In this document: positions 1-6,600 of the stretch, in pieces | How positions within the stretch are numbered: the stretch's first letter is position 1 | Layout of the letters: the number at the start of each line of letters is the position of its first letter | Assembly (NCBI GenBank): GCA_002397275.1 | Contig: DHAA01000130.1 | Span: 1 to 10,980, forward strand | Length of the DNA: 10,980 nucleotides | Origin: Thermacetogenium sp. UBA4966 | GTDB lineage: Bacteria; Bacillota; DSM-12270; Thermacetogeniales; Thermacetogeniaceae | Reading direction: 5' to 3' | Made by a program: the position numbers and the translations under genes | The notes under the pieces: model-generated | The model's database searches: none | What the model was told of the DNA's origin: nothing | Seen by the model: the letters and a program-made list of their open reading frames with translations, nothing else

Positions 1-35
1 GCCTTGTAAACAAAACTACTCAAGTATCGCGTAAT

Positions 36-173
36 GGCCGGCTGGATTCCAGTGAAGCGACCATTAGGGAGTTCCGGGTAACGGCATCAGGCGAAGCGAA
101 GTTGCCGGTTAATTTGGAAGTTGGAGGCTTCTCACATCCAGTCATAATAGGGAGCAAGCGGAATCCACCGGCC
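36..173. repeat. Spaced inverted repeat in the gene-free left end
   Basis: Positions 36-50 (GGCCGGCTGGATTCC) and 160-173 (GGAATCCACCGGCC) are complementary over 14 pairs with one bulged base, enclosing about 110 bases. A smaller hairpin, GAAGC-GCA-GCTTC, lies just outside at 206-218. I see no convincing gene in 1-250. A 66-codon minus-strand reading frame (20-220) covers it, but it has no recognisable domain. The inverted repeat suggests a structured RNA or a small non-coding dispersed element. No terminator-type T run follows it. Identity is unknown. Confidence 0.4.
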
Positions 174-250
174 TGAGCAGTATAAATTTTCATCCATCTG
201 ATGGCGAAGCGCAGCTTCATGGGCGTCTACCCTGACATTTTTCTGAGCAG

Positions 251-859
251 TTAAGCGTAATTCCGGTTAAAGATGGTATGCAGATGCGGAAGCAGTAGGG
301 AAGACCAGCTCTCCAGGTTGTCCCGGTATGCATTCAGTTCAGATGCCGGAATTAACTTGCCCCGGATCTTATTCTTTTCGCGCACCGTTATTTGAGAGGA
401 AAGGCAGGAAACAGAAAAAACAAGGCCGAGATGATAGCGTCCTACCTCTGTTTGCTCATCGTTGAGAAGGCCCAGAAAACCATAAGAAAACGGCCCTGGA
501 AAAGACACCTCCTCTTTTAGTTCCCTGATCAGATTGGAGGCGATCAGCCTCCTGAACTCAGAAGAGCGGACAGGATTGATATGCCCTCCCAGACCAAATG
601 AATACATATCAAGGAGCCTCTTTTCACCTGTTTCCTGAATGCGCTGGTAAATAAAAACCTGATCTCTGTGCCTCAGCACCATATAAACGATCAACTGTTT
701 ATAGCCGAGGTCCTCTTCTACCTTGTCCCGCTCACGAAACACCCCTTCGGCAGCGAAATGACTCCAAAGCTCAGTTCCATTTCCCGGCCGAAATCCTTGA
801 AAATCAACGTTTTTTTGCCAAGCAGCAGTATTAGGCACAACTAAAATTTGTTCCGGCAA
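251..859 (-). CDS. Nudix hydrolase family protein (MutT-like, COG4112-like)
   Basis: This is a 202-residue soluble protein with a central Nudix fold. Nudix enzymes hydrolyse nucleoside diphosphates linked to another group, using divalent metal held by the acidic residues of the Nudix box. The catalytic core RELKEE is intact at residues 112-117, preceded by GLGGHIN at 89-95. About six more residues than in the textbook box separate the conserved glycine from the RE pair. The R-rich strand before it (VFIYQRIQETGEKRLL) resembles the phosphoesterase-like MutT group COG4112, but the substrate cannot be told. The start is TTG at 859: an in-frame TAA lies three codons upstream, and an AAAGGG sequence sits 10 bases before the start. 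It follows the glgA terminator, so it is probably expressed separately, though I found no firm promoter. The family is fairly sure; the biological role is unknown. Confidence 0.8.
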   Translation of the reverse strand: MPEQILVVPNTAAWQKNVDFQGFRPGNGTELWSHFAAEGVFRERDKVEEDLGYKQLIVYMVLRHRDQVFIYQRIQETGEKRLLDMYSFGLGGHINPVRSSEFRRLIASNLIRELKEEVSFPGPFSYGFLGLLNDEQTEVGRYHLGLVFSVSCLSSQITVREKNKIRGKLIPASELNAYRDNLESWSSLLLPHLHTIFNRNYA

Positions 860-930
860 GATATATTATCCCTTTCTATACCTTTTTTACTGCTGACTTC
901 TCCGCATTGCCCGCAAATTCCTTTAAGATC

Positions 931-961
931 AAAAAAACAGAGCCACCAAGGGCCCTGTTTT
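931..961 (-). terminator. Rho-independent terminator of the galT-glgA unit
   Basis: Read on the minus strand, AAAACAGGGCC (from 961 down to 951) pairs with GGCTCTGTTTT (944 down to 934). This makes an 11-bp stem with one G-U pair and a 6-base loop. Three more T residues follow, so the transcript ends in seven U. The hairpin lies 12 bases after the glgA stop codon and 72 bases before the Nudix start. It therefore separates the two transcription units. Confidence 0.9.
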
Positions 962-972
962 CCGTTTTTGCT

Positions 973-2451
973 TTAGATAACGGCACGGTTATGATGAGCA
1001 GAAACAATGTTTTTGTCAATGGCCTTCCTGTAGATCTCGACATACTCCCCGGCTGATCTTTCCCAGGAAAAGTCGGATCTCATCGCCCTCTCCACCAGGC
1101 GCTTCCAGAGTTCTGGTTTCAAGCGATACATATCCACCGCGCGCTTTATCGCGGAAAAAAGCTCTTGGGCTTGATAAGGCTTAAAAGAAAAACCGTTCCC
1201 TTTGTCCGTTTCCGGATTGTAATCCTCTATAGTATCCGCCAGGCCGCCCACAGAGCGAACCAGGGGTATTGTTCCGTATCTCAAGCTGATCATCTGGCTG
1301 AGGCCGCATGGTTCAAAGCGGGAGGGCATGAGAAAGATATCCGCCCCCGCATATATTTTTTGCGCCAATTCCACATTGAAACCGATATTTGCCGCAGTCT
1401 GCCGCGGGTATTTCATCTTAAGCTGCGCGAACAGTTTTTGGTAATGATCCTCCCCGCTCCCCAGCAGCACAAATTGCACTCCTAAATTCATCACCATATC
1501 AAAAATGTCGGTGATCAGGTCGAGCCCCTTCTGATCAACAAGCCTGGTAATAATGCCGATCAACGGGGTATCATTAACAGGAAGCCCCATCTCCTGCTGC
1601 AGCATTTTTTTGTTTTCTTTTTTCAGGGCTATGGAATCTGCCGAATAATTGCTGTAGATATATTTATCGGTCTTGGGATTGAGTTCCTCATAATCAATCC
1701 CGTTGACAATGCCGTAGAGATCCTGCGCTCTTTTCCTTAACAGGCCGTCGAGGCGCTCCCCGAACTCAGGCGTCTGGATTTCCAGAGCATACTTTTTGCT
1801 CACTGTGTTGATCAAGTCGGCATAGAGAATGCCTGCTTTCATAAAATTTACCTGTCCGTAAAACTCCAGAAGCTCCGCGCTGAAAAATTCTTCCCCCAAT
1901 CCTACGAGCCGCAGGGTGTTTTTAGGGAATACTCCTTGATACTGCAGGTTATGAATGGTAAAAAGCGTGGCGATCTTATTGTAAAATGGGTCCTCGGCGT
2001 ACTTTGTCTTCAGACTGAGAGGGATCAGGCCGCTCTGCCAGTCGTTGCAGTGGATGATGTCCGGCTGATAATCCAACTGGGGAAGCATATTGAGGACCGC
2101 TTTGCTGAAAAAGTTGAAGCGTTCCGCCTCATCGGCATAACCATAGATCCCCTCCCGGTAAAAGTATTTGTAGCTTTCGATTAAAAATACCGGTATCTCC
2201 GCATCACTGCCTTTGAGCCGTGTCTCTTTAATAATTCCTGTTTCCAGGTGATGATCCATCTCTACAGGGTAATCCAAAAGATATTTCCCTTCTGTTATCT
2301 GTTTGTATTTGGGCATAGCTATGCGCACATCGTGACCAAGTCGCTTTAAAGCCTTGGGAAGAGACCCCGCTACATCTGCCAGTCCGCCGGTTTTAGCGAA
2401 GGGAGTTACTTCCGCAGATGTCAATAAAATTTTTAATGTATCTGCCGCCAT
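973..2451 (-). CDS. glgA: Glycogen (starch) synthase, GT5 family
   Basis: Cytoplasmic retaining glucosyltransferase that adds glucose from ADP-glucose (some homologues accept UDP-glucose) to the non-reducing end of alpha-1,4-glucan. At 492 residues it is close to the usual 475-490. The family motifs appear in order: K20-TGGLAD (donor-binding lysine loop) at 20-26, HCNDWQSG at 134-141, NGIDYEELNP at 250-259, the R303/K308 pair of the donor site in ITRLVDQKG, E380-PCGLSQ at 380-386, and GGLADT at 402-407. The ATG at 2451 has the strong site AAGGAGAGG 5 bases upstream. Both lie inside the 3' end of galT, so the two genes overlap by 19 bp in different frames and are probably translationally coupled. 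No glgB, glgC or glgP lies in the window, so the donor supply and branching enzymes must be elsewhere. A terminator follows immediately. Confidence 0.96.
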   Translation of the reverse strand: MAADTLKILLTSAEVTPFAKTGGLADVAGSLPKALKRLGHDVRIAMPKYKQITEGKYLLDYPVEMDHHLETGIIKETRLKGSDAEIPVFLIESYKYFYREGIYGYADEAERFNFFSKAVLNMLPQLDYQPDIIHCNDWQSGLIPLSLKTKYAEDPFYNKIATLFTIHNLQYQGVFPKNTLRLVGLGEEFFSAELLEFYGQVNFMKAGILYADLINTVSKKYALEIQTPEFGERLDGLLRKRAQDLYGIVNGIDYEELNPKTDKYIYSNYSADSIALKKENKKMLQQEMGLPVNDTPLIGIITRLVDQKGLDLITDIFDMVMNLGVQFVLLGSGEDHYQKLFAQLKMKYPRQTAANIGFNVELAQKIYAGADIFLMPSRFEPCGLSQMISLRYGTIPLVRSVGGLADTIEDYNPETDKGNGFSFKPYQAQELFSAIKRAVDMYRLKPELWKRLVERAMRSDFSWERSAGEYVEIYRKAIDKNIVSAHHNRAVI

Positions 2452-3491
2452 GCCAACCTCTCCTTTTCAGGCTCATTTTCAGAAGCTGATTTAGCATTTT
2501 CTTCTCTTAAATATTTTGCCGCTGATTCAGGGGGGGTGGGGTTGATCATGATCCCCGCGCCCAATTCAAACCCGGCGACAATAGTCAGGCGCGGGAGAAT
2601 TTCCAGATGCCAGTGATAGTAGGCGGAGTCGCTGTGCCCTGCAGGAGCGCTGTGTAAAATCATATTGTAGGGAGGGTAATTAAGCAAACCCGATACTTTC
2701 TGCGCGACTTCCTGTACGAGACCGCTCATGCTCTGCAGCTGATCATCGTTAACCAGGTCAAAGCCGGCCTGATGCTCCCTGGGAATTATCCATGTCTCAA
2801 AGGGAAAGCGCGAAGCAAATGGACAAAAAGCAAGAAAATCATAATTACTTGCCACTAAACGAGCCCCCGCTTTTAATTCGCGTTCAATGATCTCGCAGTA
2901 AATGCATTTTCCATGCTGCTGATAATAATCCCTGGCTCCTTTTAGTTCCTCATCAATTACAGGGGGAATCAGAGGAGTGGCAATCAACTGGCTGTGCGGG
3001 TGCTCCAGCGAGGCCCCTGCTATGGACCCCTCGTTTTTAAAGATCTGTACATAGCGTATCCCCGGCGCCTTGCTCAAAGCCTTGTAGCGGTCACGCCAAG
3101 CGAAAAAAATCTCATTAACGTGTTCTGGAGAGTGATTTTCCAATGTGGAATTGTGTTCTGGGGATTCGATTAAAACCTCATGGGCGCCTAGCCCCGGTTT
3201 TGTCTGATAAAAATTATTCTCCTCGCTATTCTGAGCCTCCGTTTTCGTTAACGCCGGATACAGGTTAGGCACAACCCTCACCCACCACCCCGGAGTGTTG
3301 GGTTTTGTCCCTTTCTCCCGGTAGGCCATGACTTCAGGAGGTGTTTTCCCTTCGTTTCCTCCGCAAAAAGGACAAAAACCGCCTCCTCGTCTTTCTTGTT
3401 GCTTGGCAGCAAAATCTGAAGGCCTTTTGCTCCTTTCGGTAGCAATGATCACCCATTTCTTTGTTATGGGCTCTTGCCTCAGCTCAGGCAT
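2433..3491 (-). CDS. galT: Galactose-1-phosphate uridylyltransferase family protein (HIT superfamily)
   Basis: A 352-residue nucleotidyl transferase of the GalT family. GalT exchanges UMP between UDP-glucose and galactose-1-phosphate in the Leloir pathway through a covalent nucleotidyl-histidine. The active-site triad H164-P-H166 followed by SQ is in GASLEHPHSQ. Metal-site cysteine pairs are at C40/C43 (CPFC) and C196/C199 (CIYC). The second-domain motif YHWHLEILPR is at 292-301, and the family ending GAGIMINPTPPE is at 311-322. The ATG at 3491 has AAAGGGGG 9 bases upstream. The C-terminal tail (about 325-352) is charged and its coding sequence includes the glgA ribosome binding site and start. 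No galK or galE is present. Because it is fused by overlap to glgA, it may instead act on ADP-glucose or glucose-1-phosphate, as the related ADP-glucose phosphorylases do; that is inference. Family assignment is firm. Confidence 0.92.
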   Translation of the reverse strand: MPELRQEPITKKWVIIATERSKRPSDFAAKQQERRGGGFCPFCGGNEGKTPPEVMAYREKGTKPNTPGWWVRVVPNLYPALTKTEAQNSEENNFYQTKPGLGAHEVLIESPEHNSTLENHSPEHVNEIFFAWRDRYKALSKAPGIRYVQIFKNEGSIAGASLEHPHSQLIATPLIPPVIDEELKGARDYYQQHGKCIYCEIIERELKAGARLVASNYDFLAFCPFASRFPFETWIIPREHQAGFDLVNDDQLQSMSGLVQEVAQKVSGLLNYPPYNMILHSAPAGHSDSAYYHWHLEILPRLTIVAGFELGAGIMINPTPPESAAKYLREENAKSASENEPEKERLAWRQIH

Positions 3492-3611
3492 CTAGAGGTT
3501 CCCCCTTTGGCGTTGATGCGTCTTGTTCCTTTGTATTCTTCTCTCTCCATGATTGATTTATGCATTATCTGCGGCGCATAAACTGCCGGCGCTTGAGGCA
3601 TAATAGATGAC

Positions 3612-3695
3612 AAAGATCGCTTCTTACCTCCTGTTGAGCAAGTGGTTCTTGCTTGAATAGCTTAACCGGCCAAGAGAGGTAAGGGGGCGATCTTT
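3612..3695. repeat. 84-bp near-palindromic intergenic element
   Basis: AAAGATCGC (3612-3620) pairs with GCGATCTTT (3687-3695). After a 2-by-3 internal loop, CTTACCTC (3623-3630) pairs with GAGGTAAG (3676-3683), giving 17 paired bases. The 45-base apical part contains a second hairpin, AGCAAG-TGGTT-CTTGCT (3639-3655). A third short inverted repeat, TTTATGC/GCATAAA, lies outside at 3557-3563 and 3576-3582. The element lies in the 232-bp gap between the MgtC-family gene and galT. It has only a 3-4 base T run on either side, so it is a poor terminator. A structured RNA leader for galT or a MITE/REP-like dispersed repeat fits better. I found no convincing galT promoter in this gap. Confidence 0.55.
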
Positions 3696-3723
3696 TGCTT
3701 AGCTGGGAGGTGTCGTGCTGTGT

Positions 3724-4215
3724 TTAATAGGTGAGATCCTGATTGCGTTTCTTTCCGTTTTTTTCATCGGCAGGATATTTTAAGAGTCCCAAGCGGCATA
3801 AAATGGGGGAACTGTATAAGGCCAAAAACACGCAGCAGACACTGACGAAGGTCAAAAAATAAAGTCCCATGCCGATGGCCATGCCCAGACCGGCGGTCAC
3901 CCAGAGGTTTGCCGCGGTTGTCAGTCCGCGAATATGAGCGCGATCTTTCCAGATAGCCCCTGCTCCCACAAACCCAATACCGGTCACAATCTGGGCGGCG
4001 ACACGCCCGGGATCAAGGCGCAGCCCGGGAAATTCGTAGGCTAAGCCAGGGATGCCATAAACGCTGATCATCATAAAAAGGGCGGCGCCTATACAGACCA
4101 GGGAATATGTTCGAATACCGGCCGGCTTCAAATTGCATGATCTCTCATAACCGATGAGCATGCCGACAAAGAGCGAAACAAACATGCGCAAAACGATCTG
4201 ATTTTGTGAAAGCAT
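3724..4215 (-). CDS. MgtC/SapB family membrane protein, short form
   Basis: A 163-residue inner-membrane protein with about four or five hydrophobic segments (roughly 7-22, 37-53, 74-88, 105-120 and 120-137). MgtC-fold signatures are GYER at 22-25, AGIRT at 32-36, DPGRVAAQIVTGIGFVGAGAI at 68-88 and RGLTTAANLWVTAGLG at 96-111. It stops after a basic tail and lacks the C-terminal ACT-like domain of Salmonella MgtC, so it is the SapB-like short form. The family is linked to magnesium stress and F-type ATPase or membrane homeostasis, but many members have no proven role. I chose the ATG at 4215, not the GTG three codons upstream: the GTG lies inside the perfect ribosome binding site AGGAGGTGA. 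It is monocistronic or nearly so, with its own promoter and a palindromic operator upstream. Family is sure, function open. Confidence 0.9.
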   Translation of the reverse strand: MLSQNQIVLRMFVSLFVGMLIGYERSCNLKPAGIRTYSLVCIGAALFMMISVYGIPGLAYEFPGLRLDPGRVAAQIVTGIGFVGAGAIWKDRAHIRGLTTAANLWVTAGLGMAIGMGLYFLTFVSVCCVFLALYSSPILCRLGLLKYPADEKNGKKRNQDLTY

Positions 4216-4220
4216 TCTCC

Positions 4221-4229
4221 TCACCTCCT
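4221..4229 (-). promoter_or_regulatory. Ribosome binding site that decides the MgtC-family start
   Basis: On the minus strand this reads AGGAGGTGA, fully complementary to the 16S rRNA 3' end. Its GGAGG core is 8 bases before the ATG at 4215. The alternative in-frame GTG at 4222-4224 is within the site itself and so cannot be served by it. Confidence 0.85.
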
Positions 4230-4244
4230 CTCCCCTGTGCCTTT

Positions 4245-4287
4245 GTTAACATTACCTTTATATTAAGTTAACATTATGTTAACATTT
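4245..4287. promoter_or_regulatory. Phased operator-like repeats, GTTAACATT x3
   Basis: The plus strand has GTTAACATTA at 4245-4254 and 4267-4276, and GTTAACATTT at 4278-4287. The starts are 22 and 11 bp apart, close to two and one helical turns. The last two copies form the perfect palindrome GTTAACATTATGTTAAC (4267-4283, central T). The palindrome covers the -10 of the MgtC-family promoter, and the remaining copy lies downstream of it, as expected for a repressor with cooperative binding. The regulator is unknown. The half-site order (TTAACA then TGTTAA) is the reverse of the clostridial Rex box and does not match Fur or Zur boxes. Confidence 0.7.
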
Positions 4288-4304
4288 ATCGATAATCGTG
4301 TCAA
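4276..4304 (-). promoter_or_regulatory. Sigma-A-type promoter of the MgtC-family gene
   Basis: Consensus -35 TTGACA (4304-4299) and -10 TAACAT (4281-4276, 4 of 6 matches) are spaced by 17 bp. The -10 is inside the GTTAAC palindrome. The promoter starts 14 bp past the VWA gene stop, with no terminator between, so readthrough from upstream may add to it. Confidence 0.7.
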
Positions 4305-4317
4305 GAAATAGGAGAAA

Positions 4318-5703
4318 CTACAAAATAGCTTCAATGACTTCCTCCAGCTGCTTCAGATTGCGGCATTCAAAGACCTGTCTGCAGCTTGGCGCATAGATGC
4401 TCATGATACTGTCCTCACGATCCCATGTTTCCCTCGGCTGGGGATTAAACCATAGAATCCTGCGCACCTGCTCTGAAATATTTAGCAAACATTCCTTTTC
4501 GTGGTAGTTGTAGTTATTACGCGCATCGCCCAGAATGATCATTGTACACTGCGGTGAAATAAGCGGTAAAAACTTTTCGGAGAAGCTGCGGAAGACTCTG
4601 CCGTAATCGGAAAAAGGGCTCATCGCATACCTGGATTTAGCAAAGGCCATCTCCAGCGCTTCCTGTATATCGTTGTTATTAAAGTATTCTGTAACCTCAT
4701 CGATGGTGTTGACAAATAGAAATGACCTTACGCTGCTAAATCTGTTCTGGATAGTATAAACAAGCTGCAGCATAAAATCACTGAAAACAGCTACCGAACC
4801 GGAAACATCACACAGCAGGACCAGTTCCGGCTTACTGATCACCCTCTTTCTATACTTCAGCCGCAGGGGAGTCCCCCCGGTAATCAACGCCTCTTTCGCC
4901 GTCCTGCGCAGGTCAACCTTCCCATGTTTAGCCCTTCGATAGCGGCGAGCATACCTGGAGGCCAGCTTGCGTGCCAATTTAATTATCCGTTTGCGTATGG
5001 CCTCGATTTGCCGCTTATCCAGCTTATAAAAATCCTTTTCCCTGAGGTTGGCCGCGCTCGCTATTTCCTCCAGGATCTCCTCGCCGTACTTTTTTACAAA
5101 CAGTTCCTCCAGCTGAGAATTGATGTACTGTTCGAGATAATGAAAACAGTCCTGCCACTGGAGATAGACGGTATCGCTTACCTTTTCCTGCGCATGGATC
5201 ACTTCCAGTGTGTTAACCGCCTGGTACCAGCCGACAGCGACCTTTACCTGCTCCACAAGGCTTTCCATCTCTGATACCGCCCTCTGCTCAACGGCGCCGA
5301 TGCTGTCTATCCCTATTTCTGCCAGATGGCGCAGCAGGGGGTAATTTAATTCTCTGACCGCTTTCACCAGCAAAAGATAAGGGGATGCTCCCGCCCCTCT
5401 TCCCATTCCCTGACCCTCAACGCCCTGCACCAGCTCACAAGGGAGAGCGGCCTGTTCTCTTTTCCGGAGAGCCGGCTTGCCTTCCGGCGCTGAAGTTGGA
5501 AAGTACAAATGAAAAAGTTTGTCGAAAAGAGGACGATCCATTTGCTCTGTGATCAGCGCGGACAGAAGAGCTGTGTAGAAATCGAGAGGGGCCAGGCCAA
5601 CCAGGGCAACAGCCTCCAGCGCGGTGGTAATTTGGGAGACAGAGACATTTACCCCGCCTTTGCGCAGGAGCCTGCAGAATTTTAGTATCTTTTCTTCGAG
5701 CAA
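4318..5703 (-). CDS. VWA domain-containing protein, CoxE-like
   Basis: A 461-residue soluble protein. The N-terminal 200 residues are helical, resembling the substrate-facing part of CoxE/ViaA-type proteins. A basic stretch follows at about 235-270 (many R and K). The von Willebrand A domain spans about 292-430, with the metal-ion-dependent adhesion site D299-V-S-G-S303 and a later acidic D393 in LGDARNN. The usual threonine of the second MIDAS loop looks replaced by serine (SDYG at 365-368). VWA proteins of this type pair with MoxR ATPases to remodel or load metal into client enzymes; CoxE does so for CO dehydrogenase with CoxD. The TTG at 5703 has AGGAGG 7 bases upstream, overlapping the end of the ATPase gene, so the pair is translationally coupled. 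The client is unknown: no dehydrogenase lies nearby. Confidence 0.88.
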   Translation of the reverse strand: MLEEKILKFCRLLRKGGVNVSVSQITTALEAVALVGLAPLDFYTALLSALITEQMDRPLFDKLFHLYFPTSAPEGKPALRKREQAALPCELVQGVEGQGMGRGAGASPYLLLVKAVRELNYPLLRHLAEIGIDSIGAVEQRAVSEMESLVEQVKVAVGWYQAVNTLEVIHAQEKVSDTVYLQWQDCFHYLEQYINSQLEELFVKKYGEEILEEIASAANLREKDFYKLDKRQIEAIRKRIIKLARKLASRYARRYRRAKHGKVDLRRTAKEALITGGTPLRLKYRKRVISKPELVLLCDVSGSVAVFSDFMLQLVYTIQNRFSSVRSFLFVNTIDEVTEYFNNNDIQEALEMAFAKSRYAMSPFSDYGRVFRSFSEKFLPLISPQCTMIILGDARNNYNYHEKECLLNISEQVRRILWFNPQPRETWDREDSIMSIYAPSCRQVFECRNLKQLEEVIEAIL

Positions 5704-5714
5704 GATAACGCCTC

Positions 5715-6584
5715 CTAATCAGCGGAGAGAAGGGAGGAAATCCTGGGAAGAATCTTTTCGATATCTGTTTGGTATTTTAAGAGGATGCTCAGTGTGCCGC
5801 GCGCCGCTTGATCATCTATTTTTTGAACATTGAGGGTGAGAAGAGCCCGCGCCCAATCAATTGTTTCCGCAATACTGGGGGGCTTTTTTAAATTCTGCTT
5901 GCGGATGGTCTGAATAAAGAGAACCGCCTGCTCTGCCAGAAGCCGATCGATCTCCGGCGCCTTCAAGTGGATGATCTCCAGTTCCCGTTCGAAGGTTGGA
6001 TAATCAAGATAAAGGTGGAAGCATCTCCTTTTGAGGGCGTCGCCGAAATCGCGGAAGTTGTTGCTGGTGAGTACCGCTATCGGAATTCGCCTGGCTTTAA
6101 TCGTTCCCAGTTCCGGAATAGTAACCTGAAAGTCAGATAGAATTTCCAGCAGAAAACTTTCAAATTCTTCATCACTTTTATCGACTTCATCAATGAGCAG
6201 AACAGCCGGTTCTTCGGAATCCAAAGCCTCAAGAAGCGGGCGGCGCAGCAGGAACTCCGGGGTAAAGATATCATCCTTGGCCTCATCCCAGGATTTGCTC
6301 CGGTTTTGCTTTACATGAAGGCAAAGAAGCTGTTTCTGATAGTTCCATTCATAGAGAGCCTTCGCTTCATCCAGGCCTTCGTAGCACTGGAGACGAATCA
6401 ATCTGCTGTTGGTAGCCGCGGCGAGCGCCTTTGCCAGTTCGGTTTTTCCGACTCCCGCGGGCCCCTCGACAAGAAGAGGCTTTTGCAGGCGGACGGCAAG
6501 ATAGATAACGGTAGCGACATCCTTATCTGTGAGATAATTGCATGCAGCCAGTCTTTTTTGCAGTTCTTCTACAGAATAAAACAT
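5715..6584 (-). CDS. MoxR-type AAA+ ATPase
   Basis: A 289-residue AAA+ ATPase of the MoxR/CoxD group, chaperone-like enzymes that work with VWA partners in the cytoplasm. Walker A is GPAGVGKT at 41-48. Walker B is LLIDEVDK at 129-136, with catalytic D132/E133. Sensor 1 is in LTSNN (172-176), and arginines R186/R187 in LKRRCFH are the likely finger. The C-terminal helical lid runs from about 200 to the end. The ATG at 6584 has GAGG 7 bases upstream. The gene is 16 bp after guaB and 11 bp before the VWA gene, which makes the latter its probable partner. Compared with the related RavA/ViaA and CoxD/CoxE pairs, this one sits beside no obvious client. Family is firm, and the function in this cell unknown. 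Confidence 0.92.
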   Translation of the reverse strand: MFYSVEELQKRLAACNYLTDKDVATVIYLAVRLQKPLLVEGPAGVGKTELAKALAAATNSRLIRLQCYEGLDEAKALYEWNYQKQLLCLHVKQNRSKSWDEAKDDIFTPEFLLRRPLLEALDSEEPAVLLIDEVDKSDEEFESFLLEILSDFQVTIPELGTIKARRIPIAVLTSNNFRDFGDALKRRCFHLYLDYPTFERELEIIHLKAPEIDRLLAEQAVLFIQTIRKQNLKKPPSIAETIDWARALLTLNVQKIDDQAARGTLSILLKYQTDIEKILPRISSLLSAD

Positions 6585-6600
6585 AAATGATCCTCTTTCC

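Noticed and set aside
20..220. 66-codon minus-strand frame at the left end
   Set aside because: No family resemblance, and it coincides with the inverted repeat at 36-173, so it is more likely a chance frame over a non-coding element.
173..251. Direct repeat CTGAGCAGT at 173-181 and 243-251 as a possible target-site duplication
   Set aside because: The copies do not flank the inverted repeat symmetrically: no copy exists at the left side near position 36. A 9-bp match this close may be chance.
4267..4287. Rex, Fur or Zur binding site
   Set aside because: The half-site order is TTAACA...TGTTAA, the reverse of the clostridial Rex box (TTGTTAA-N4-TTAACAA), and it does not match the Fur or Zur consensus.
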